Assembly (NCBI GenBank): GCA_001692895.1
Contig: KV748218.1
Coordinates: 1,426,001 to 1,490,000, forward strand
From: Cenococcum geophilum 1.58
Lineage: Eukaryota > Ascomycota > Dothideomycetes > Gloniales > Gloniaceae
DNA length: 64,000 nt
Direction: 5' to 3'
The notes under the pieces are model-generated. The model was not told where the DNA came from. It made no database searches and saw only the letters and a program-made list of their open reading frames with translations. The translations under genes were made by a program, and so were the position numbers. Below, one piece after another: positions 57,500 to 64,000 of this stretch. Each line of letters begins with the position of its first letter. The stretch's first letter is position 1.

Positions 57500-58425
57500 A
57501 TTGGCGTTCTATATTGGAAGTTTATATTTAGCCAGAATAGGTTTTTTAGGGATAATGAATAGTAAAGCTAGAACGCTTGTGAGGACTACCGGCCTAGTTG
57601 CTGTATTTGGCCGTCCATGAAACCGTTATCTTAAGTATATTAAGCAGCACCTTTCTAAAACAAGTATCCGTTATAGAGCTTAGAGTAGAGGCTAAGAGCG
57701 GCAACTCTATACTTTAGCTTATTCCTAACCGCATAGCTTATAAAGGCCAATCTCTTAAAGTAAAAGAGAGGGGCGTTTCTGGGTTAGGGGTTATTTTTAA
57801 ATAGGTGTTTTATAGCTTAAACTGCGTATTTAGGTTGCCCTAAAGCAGCAATCGTGATTAAGACTCCTTAGTAATTAACGTCCGTTTTACTACGCTTTAG
57901 ATATAATATTATATAGTCCTCTACCAGCGTTATATTGTTTTTAGTACATTTTATAGCAGAGAAGGCGTGGCTATCTTTTTAAGCCTTGGTGTAGGTAATC
58001 TCGCCTAGATAAAGGAATCCTATAAAGGCCGTAGTGACGGCGGCGTTAAAGTTAAGATCCTTAATAGATTGGATATTTAGGGTAACTAATTAGGCGAGGA
58101 TGTCTTTAGTAATTAGCAATCTTTTAGCTATAGTAGAGGGATTTATAGATGTTGCACTGTTTAGGATCCTCTTAATAATAGAATTATTAAAGACGGAGGT
58201 GTTATAATTAGCGTTAATATAGTGGGATTAAATTGCGGAGACATAGGCTCTAACTGTAGTAGGCTTAATACGGCTTATTCCTAGACTAGTATTACTAAAG
58301 ATCTATTAGGTAATCCATTCTCCTAGATAGTAGAGGGGCGCTAGGTACTTTACCGCTTTATAAAAGTCGCAGTAGCCCTCCTAACTCTTAATTACGGGAC
58401 GGTATAAATCTCTCGTTTTATTAGA
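57500..58425 (-). pseudogene. Tyrosine recombinase domain of element G
   Basis: Phage-integrase-type recombinase. Seen in order: core-binding part with T-V-R-A-Y-V-S-A-I; the first catalytic position in F-I-G-F-L-Y-L-G-E-I near 58010 (family F-L-R-L-G-E, Arg to Tyr); the conserved Lys in L-K-R-S-K-T-D; T-C-F-R-K near 57650 (family H-S-F-R-K, Arg kept, His not); D-N-G-F-M-D-G and the Q-A-F-stop-L-Y-Y tail at 57559-57576 with the nucleophilic Tyr. Its place downstream of RT and RNase H defines the DIRS-like order. Confidence 0.88.
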
Positions 58426-60050
58426 GAGGCCGTGCTATAATAGTTAGCCAAAGCATTCTAAGGGGGCTTTTACCTTAATCTAGAAATTAGGTAGGGGGTC
58501 TTTAAGAGGAACTAGGTCTCCTATTTTAGCGTTAGATTAAATATAATAAAGAAGCGTATAGTAATGGTAAATTAGAAGTATCCTAATGCGGATATAGTAA
58601 TAACACCCTATTACAATTAAAACGAGATAGAGTATTAGCTAGCCTATTTTCTATAGAGGAAACCTACTCTGTATAAAGTATAATATTATAGGCTGTGGCT
58701 AGTTAGAGGATCTTACGGAGCGGGTAATTACCTAATCCTTTTACTACCGTATTCTGGAATCCTAAAAGTGCTACTATGTTATCCGTATAGATATAGACTA
58801 AGCTATACTCCTACCGCGTTACCTAGAGCTAGAATGAGGTTATAATTGCTCGGACCTTCCGCTTATTAATTAGGGCAAGGCGGTGTTCTACATTAGGGTA
58901 GTAGCTTAAAGAATTATTTTAGGGTAGAGATACCGAATAGGGCGGCTATGTTGTCCCTTAAGAATCCTTAAGGAAGAAGAAGGCCCCGTAATTAAGAATC
59001 CCAGATATATTTAAGAAGAGATAAAATTATTTTCGATCCGTATCGTTAAAGAAGAGGATACCATTTAAAAGGGTAAGAGTATCTCTCCACCATAATAAGT
59101 CTTAGCGAAGTTTAGCTGTTAGCCGTTAGTAAGGATAACTACCTACCTTTATAAAAGTGGAGATAAACTCCTAGATAAAGCGGTTGTATAAACACCTAAG
59201 CCTAATTACCTAGGCGCTCTAAGCAAGTCTATTAGCTAGTTTTTAACTCTAAACTAGTATTAGGGATCTACCACTTAATGCTTTATTAATCTCCTTAATT
59301 GTAGTGGCCTGTTTTAAAAGAGAAAGACGCAGCTTAGACTTTAGAGTATTTATAATATAACCTAGGACTTCAGCTGTAGTGCCTTTAATATTCTTTAATT
59401 CATTTTATGGGATGCCTAATTCGTTGCTTAATTGGTTATATATACTAAGTAATTAAGGGAGGATAGAAGCGTTAGAGAGTATAAAGATAAAGTTATTTAG
59501 ATAGTGCTCTAAGGCGGCGTTTAGGATATGTTGGATAAGTATTTAGTAGAATCCCTCCGTAAAAAGATTAAATAAAAAGGGTGTAGTTTAAAGGCTAAAT
59601 AAGAGGCAACGTTTAAAATACACTACACCCTTCTAGAAGAACCCTATAAGGCGTTAAGCTTTAATAGAAAGTGGGATGTTCTAAAAGGCGTCCTTAATGT
59701 CCCTCTTAATAATTATACAACTATGGCCTATATATATAACGTATTAGAGAACCTAATTAACTGTTAAATATTATAGTGTGGCGAATGCTATAGGGATTAA
59801 GTTGTTAACAGATCGGCTAGATAGTAAGGATAAGTTATAAATACGGCGCCATCCCCTATCCGCTTTAGGTACTAAACCTAGTGGTAAGGATATAATAGGA
59901 GACGTTACCATTATAATCCTGCCTATGTTTAGATCGGCGCTAATCTTCTTTAAGATTAAAACCGTATTTGCGGCTATTAAGGCTTAGTTCTTCTAGGAGA
60001 GGAGCTTAATTTCTAGGTTTGCCCTAATCTAATATCTAAACTTTAAGATA
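58426..60050 (-). pseudogene. RT and RNase H of element G (DIRS-type)
   Basis: Read leftwards: L-G-L-V-P-K-A-D-R-G-W-R-R-I-Y-N-L-S near 59880-59830, then C-I-I-I-K-R-D-I-K-D-A-F-R, where the first catalytic Asp is kept. L-F-N-L-F-T-E-G-F-Y is followed by H-Y-L-N-N-F at about 59488-59508 (family Y-L-D-D-F, both Asp to Asn). RNase H near 58720-58860 has Y-T-D-N-I-V-A-L and G-N-Y-P-L-R-K-I. These blocks are typical of DIRS-like RT/RH and differ from those of the Gypsy elements here. Confidence 0.88.
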
Positions 60051-61420
60051 CTAATAATATTACGTTAGAGGTTGCTAGGGTACAGGGATAGATAACGCCC
60101 CTACGCTTAAATAATTAAGGGGGAGGGAGAGTCCTATAGAGGAGAGGAGGGTAGGAAAACTGGAAATGATGGTATAGTATTTAGCCTACCCGTACTATAA
60201 GGGTAGAGCACGGTTTTGGCGGAGTGTAGGTATAGCTTAATAAAATCTTCTTCCTCCTCTTTCTTTTCCTTATTAATACTTTCCTCTAGTAATTATTACT
60301 TATAATTCCTTGCAGCATATAGGCCACTGCACTTGCTATAGGTATATAGGAACTTGCAATCCTTACCTAGGTTATACTTCCCTCTATTAAAGCTATAACA
60401 GGTCCTTAAGATATTAGTGCTTACTCGCGCGTATTTTAAGATAGATGCGGATTTATAAGTACTAGAATTGCAATAGATATTTAGAAAGTTACTAAAGATC
60501 TTCTAGTTAGCTAGCTCTAACTAGTTCTTTTAAATAACTATAGAGTGGTGCTCTAAGGCTATAGTTATTAAGGGAGTAATTTGGTAGGTAGTAGATAGCT
60601 AGATAATTTAATTGTAGAAGGTAAGTATTTGGGGAATAAGATCTACCGAAAGATTCTTATATATAATGATTAAAATCATTATATAGTTAAGGAAGCCCTC
60701 TACCTATACTTTAACGAACGGGTAGTCCTTTATTGTCCCTTCTTTTAGTCTTATAAAAAGGACGCTGTTAATAATAAGGATATTATTCTAAGGCTTAGAC
60801 TAGAGCTAGTGTATCTAGAGGCGAGAGAGGTTATTAGGCAAGAAAGTACCCTAAAATACCTTAAGTATCTCTTTATTTGGGACGCCAGGGAGGAGGGTAT
60901 TTAGGATATTAGCTATAGATGGGAGCAACTTACCTGGTTTATTAATTGGGGTTAAGGATAATACTGCCGTAGCTAATCTTGCTGTTATTGTAGCGAGGCT
61001 TAATATATAGAGTTTAGTCACCTGATTTTTCTATTCTTTTTAGACGCGTAGCATTTTAGTACGGTTTTTCTGTTCCTAAAGGAGTTTTATTTTTCAGTTA
61101 ATTGCCTAGTCCTTAACCTCCTTTACCTAAGCTTTTCTAATCCTTAGGTTCTCCTTATATAGTTACTAAAGCTATTCTTCAGCTTTTTTAGCGGCTAAAG
61201 TCTCGCGTTAAGCCGCGGAGAGAGGCGCTATTATAGAGAATGGAGACTGTAATGCCGGCGTATCGCCTAAAGGTATAGGGGAAGGTGAGGGAGACTGGTA
61301 GGTAACCTCTGAGGAGTTTAGCTCGTTAAGTGTGTCGTCGTTAGTTAAGTTTTTGAGGTTTTTATAGACGATTCGCGAAGGTTTAGACGAGCGTATAGGT
61401 CGTTAAGTTATTAATAGCAA
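60051..61420 (-). pseudogene. Gag-like ORF of element G with Cys-rich finger
   Basis: In frame with the downstream RT. The N-terminal part is polar (N-L-T-N-D-D-T-L-N-E-L-N-S-S-E). A Lys/Glu-rich probable coiled coil lies at 61060-61210. The Cys-rich module at 60301-60402 reads F-N-R-G-K-Y-N-L-G-K-D-C-K-F-L-Y-T-Y-S-K-C-S-G, a C-x-C3H/CCHC-like finger with some Cys turned into Tyr. Gag and Pol may form one polyprotein. The start codon was not fixed. Confidence 0.75.
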
Positions 61421-61477
61421 CAATTAATTATTAGAAATTGAGTAAATAAGGCATTGGCTCTTAAATGAAACTAATAT

Positions 61478-61583
61478 GGAAAGTAAGCAAGCAAGGCTCA
61501 ATTTTGTGAATGTTGATGATGTTGGTGTTGCTGAGATGCAGGGTGCTGCTGCAGTGCTCGCTTAGCCATATAGACATGTCCAT
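61478..61583 (-). repeat. Split direct repeat a1 (outer copy) of element G
   Basis: 106 bp marking the 5' end of the element on the minus strand. Nearly free of RIP: GTGAATGTTGATGATGTTGG here, GTAAATGTTAATAATATTAG in a2. Confidence 0.85.
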
Positions 61584-61585
61584 AT

Positions 61586-62206
61586 ATATAATTTATACTC
61601 TTTACTCCTAAGTACCTATGCATTTTTAAGAGTACTATATAGTTCCCTAGTTTCTTTAAATAAGGTATTACGCTACTAATAAAGCTCTATAACAAGTAGA
61701 TAAGTCTTAAAAGAATTATTTATTATATCTATAACCGCTTTAAAAGCCCGCGGGTTAATATCCCAACTAATATACGTTAAAGACTTTATAAGTGCGTTAG
61801 TAAAAGGGCGGCTAAAGAAAGCAGCCTAAACATTATATAAAATCCGCTTATTTATATAAGCCTAATAAATACTAGCATCTTTATAACCTATAACCTATTG
61901 CAATTAAGCTTAGGTTGCTATAGCGTTAACTACTTTACCTATTCCTTGTCAAATATTATAGGGATTAAAATTTTATATTATTTCGGCTATAAAGCCTAGC
62001 CGCTAAATATAGTAGAGGAAAGTATAGTAGGGTATAGGCTTATCTAAAGTTCTAATCCTATCTACTATTATAATTACTTACTAAAATATTAGTTTATTTT
62101 CCTAGCTTTTCTTCTATCTTAAACGCGAGGTTATTTAATACGGGTTAACTTAAACCATAAAAACCTACTTAATAGTCTAGAATTTAAGTTTAAAGGCATT
62201 ATTAAG
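61586..62206 (-). pseudogene. Unidentified coding-like remnant
   Basis: 61640-61860 gives a minus-strand frame with few stops: A-A-F-F-S-R-P-F-T-N-A-L-I-K-S-L, then I-S-W-D-I-N-P-R-A-F-K-A-V-I-D-I-I. It looks like a helical protein fragment, but I do not recognise it. The rest to 62206 is RIPed without clear frame. Confidence 0.35.
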
Positions 62207-62317
62207 TGTTAAAACATTAATCACGTAACGTAGTTACGGGACTACGAAGTGAGACTAACTATCTAACCTTAGAGCAACCCCTTTCTTCTAGACAATAATT
62301 AACTACTAACTTCAACA
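62207..62317 (+). repeat. Probable 5' LTR of Copia H (111 bp)
   Basis: Starts TGTTAAAACA and ends CTTCAACA; TGTTRAA/TTCAACA form inverted ends as in Copia LTRs. No second copy lies in the window, so the call rests on the termini, the size and the following gag. Confidence 0.5.
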
Positions 62318-62838
62318 CCGTATACGTACCACTATAAGTGATATTCGTGCACGTTAATAAAGAGAGTTATACTAATACTAATTAGTAGACGTATAGATTA
62401 GGAAATACGCAATAGCTAGCGCTTAAGAAGTAGCACTAGAAATAGTTTACGATCGCCTAGTTCTTATCTGTTTTATTAAAGGAGAAAGCTATATTACCCT
62501 TAAAGCTTAAGACCACGTATTAACTTAACTGCTAACGCGTTAAATCGCCTAGAGAATTATATCTTTACTTAGAGAAGATTATAACCTCCCTTAAGCTTAA
62601 GAGAATTTGTACTAGCTTTACAGCTAATATAACAGATCGCTAAGAGAATAGCAATCTTGCTAAGAACACTTTATAGGCCTAACGGCTGTAGAGAACGTAC
62701 ACACTACCCTTGACCTTAACCTTAACCTTAACCCTTAACCTTAACCTTAACCTTAAACCTTAAATCTTAAACCTTAAACCTTTATAACCTTTACCTAAAC
62801 GTATACTGCTTTACACTATAATAGAGTAGTAAAAAAAG
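62318..62838 (+). other. Leader of Copia H with a CCTTAA repeat
   Basis: 62709-62790 is an imperfect tandem of CCTTAA, with AACCCTTAA and AAACCTTAA variants. It is a C->T-shifted or unrelated hexamer, not a clean CCCTAA telomere repeat. No ORF recognised. Confidence 0.6.
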
Positions 62839-64000
62839 ATATCAAAGCATAGTAATGGAATTACTGCTACTATAGCTTCTAAAGATAAGCTAGGAGACTA
62901 TATAGCAATAAAGGTCTACGTATATATATAGGAGAACTTTATATACTATACACTATAGACAGTATTTAAGGAGGAATTTAAAGGCTTTACTACTAAGAAT
63001 TTTAAACGCATACGAACCGATATAAGAGCAAAGTTACGTATCTATTTACTTAAGAGAGGAGTGTATATCGGAAAGTATAATAACAGATATTTAATCTTAG
63101 AAGCACTATTTAACCTCCTTTAAAAAGAAGAGTTTCATAAATAGACAGACAAAGAGATTAGTCTAGCCCTTAATAATATTAAGCTAATAATTACTATAGC
63201 TCTATAAGACTAACTTAATTTAACCTTAGATAAGCTTACTATAGCTCTACCAGCATTAACACCCCTTTATAGTCCCTTACTAGCTACATAAGTATTACTA
63301 ACTCTTCCACCAGCTATTTTAACTGCTATACCACTAACTACTCTAATTACTGCACCACCAGCTACTCTAATTGCTGTACCACCAGCTACTCTAATCGCTA
63401 CCCCTGCTACCCCTACTACCCCTCCCGGTCCTTAATCCTCCAATTATAACTAAGTCCACACTCTTATTAACTAATTGCTATAGTCGCAGCAACTATAGCA
63501 GCCGTAATAGCTACCTATATATATACCACCTAAACTAGTCGTATTTAGTGTAGAGTAAGGACCTAGGCAAGGGCCTAGATATAATAAGGAGGTAGCTATA
63601 ATTGCAAAGATCTACATAAATAACTAAAAGTACGATAGAGTTAGTAATAGCTTTAACTTTAAGTTAACTATCTTCTATAATATCTGTAAGAGATCTGGCT
63701 TACTACCAGAAGGCTACGTAGTAGCATTCCCTAGCATGCTAAAAAGGCTTACTTAGGACCACTACTATAATAGCAACCTTAAGTTAAAACCTTTTACTAA
63801 AGCCTGTAACTATATATAATAGTTCTTTAAAGGGCTAGAATACTACTATAAGAACCTTATAGAGTGGAACAGTATAACCCTCTAAGGAGTTATGGATAAG
63901 AACCCTAATAAGTTAATCTATTAGAACTTCTAACTACTTATAAATAAGCTGCTAAAACAACGCTATAGACTATACCTAGACTTCCGTATAAACCATATTC
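62839..64000 (+). pseudogene. Gag of Copia H, partial, RIPed
   Basis: One frame from about 62839 to the window end. The start is inferred from ATA-TCA-AAG, where an ATG may have become ATA. The N-terminal part (K-G-F-T-T-K-N-F-K-R-I-R) is followed by a Pro/Thr/Ala-rich repeat at 63300-63420 (T-A-P-P-A-T-L-I-A-V-P-P-A-T-L). From 63600 the UBN2/gag region reads A-K-I-Y-I-N-N...F-N-F-K-L-T-I-F-Y-N-I-C-K, close to A-K-L-Y-T-D-E...F-N-F-K-L-T-I-F in the first Copia element near 6560. Confidence 0.8.

Larger units (their letters stand above)
56845..61583 (-). mobile_element. Tyrosine-recombinase retrotransposon G (DIRS/Ngaro/PAT type)
   Basis: About 4.7 kb on the minus strand with Gag-like zinc finger, RT, RNase H and tyrosine recombinase in that order. 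Such elements integrate by site-specific recombination, not by a DDE integrase, and leave no target duplication. The ends are split direct repeats: read on the minus strand, a1 (61583-61478), coding body, b1 (57316-57173), a2 (57171-57065), a 77-bp spacer, then b2 (56987-56845). That a-body-b-a-b order is diagnostic of Ngaro/PAT-like elements. RIP has placed stops throughout. Confidence 0.88.
62207..64000 (+). mobile_element. Copia-like element H, 5' part, truncated by the window end
   Basis: Probable LTR, leader and gag of a second Ty1/Copia element. Its gag is related to that at 5901-10844. Pol and the 3' LTR lie beyond base 64000. Confidence 0.7.

Noticed and set aside
1..64000. CRISPR arrays, rRNA or tRNA genes, bacterial operons
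   Set aside because: No regularly spaced identical repeats, no recognisable rRNA or tRNA cores, and the retroelement content, short intron and RIP pattern are fungal.

Overview
This is a fungal, almost certainly filamentous ascomycete (Pezizomycotina), transposon graveyard. I see no intact gene, rRNA, tRNA or CRISPR array. Almost every coding remnant carries TAA/TAG stops where CAA/CAG/TGG would be expected. CpA and TpG are very scarce while CpG is kept: in 24841-25080 I count 1 CA, 1 TG and 5 CG. That is the CpA->TpA signature of repeat-induced point mutation (RIP). Names used below (A, A2, B, C, D, E, F, G, H) are local labels.

Layout. 1-5068: truncated Ty3/Gypsy copy A2 (minus). 5102-11366: complete Ty1/Copia element with 271-bp LTRs and a 5-bp target duplication. 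11372-13087: spacer with a hAT transposase remnant. 13088-28700: an element with ~105-bp terminal inverted repeats, split by Gypsy B (13591-28652), which is itself split by Gypsy D (18245-24432). 29125-31491: Gypsy C, deleted internally and interrupted by Gypsy A (31497-45458), which is split by the opposite-strand Gypsy E (33355-41362). All complete insertions have exact 5-bp target duplications, so the order of events can be read: TIR element, then B, then D; and C, then A, then E.

45464-48200: tandem repeats, a truncated D-like Gypsy end (F) and a minisatellite cluster. 48200-55600: a gag-like remnant, several less mutated islands, a RIP-destroyed vacuolar Ca2+/H+ exchanger (VCX1/CAX-like) gene that still holds a spliceosomal intron, and a solo LTR. 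56571-56835: a near-perfect 113-bp-arm palindrome. 56845-61583: element G, a tyrosine-recombinase retrotransposon of DIRS/Ngaro/PAT type with Gag zinc finger, RT, RNase H and tyrosine recombinase, and split direct repeats in the order expected for that order. 62207-64000: 5' end of a second Copia-like element (H).

The most notable items are the YR retrotransposon with split direct repeats, the RIPed exchanger gene with both transport motifs mutated, an unexplained ~2.3-kb coding-like segment after the chromodomain of Gypsy B, the bisected TIR element, and islands where RIP is weak. The elements are molecular fossils; nothing here is likely to make a full-length product.
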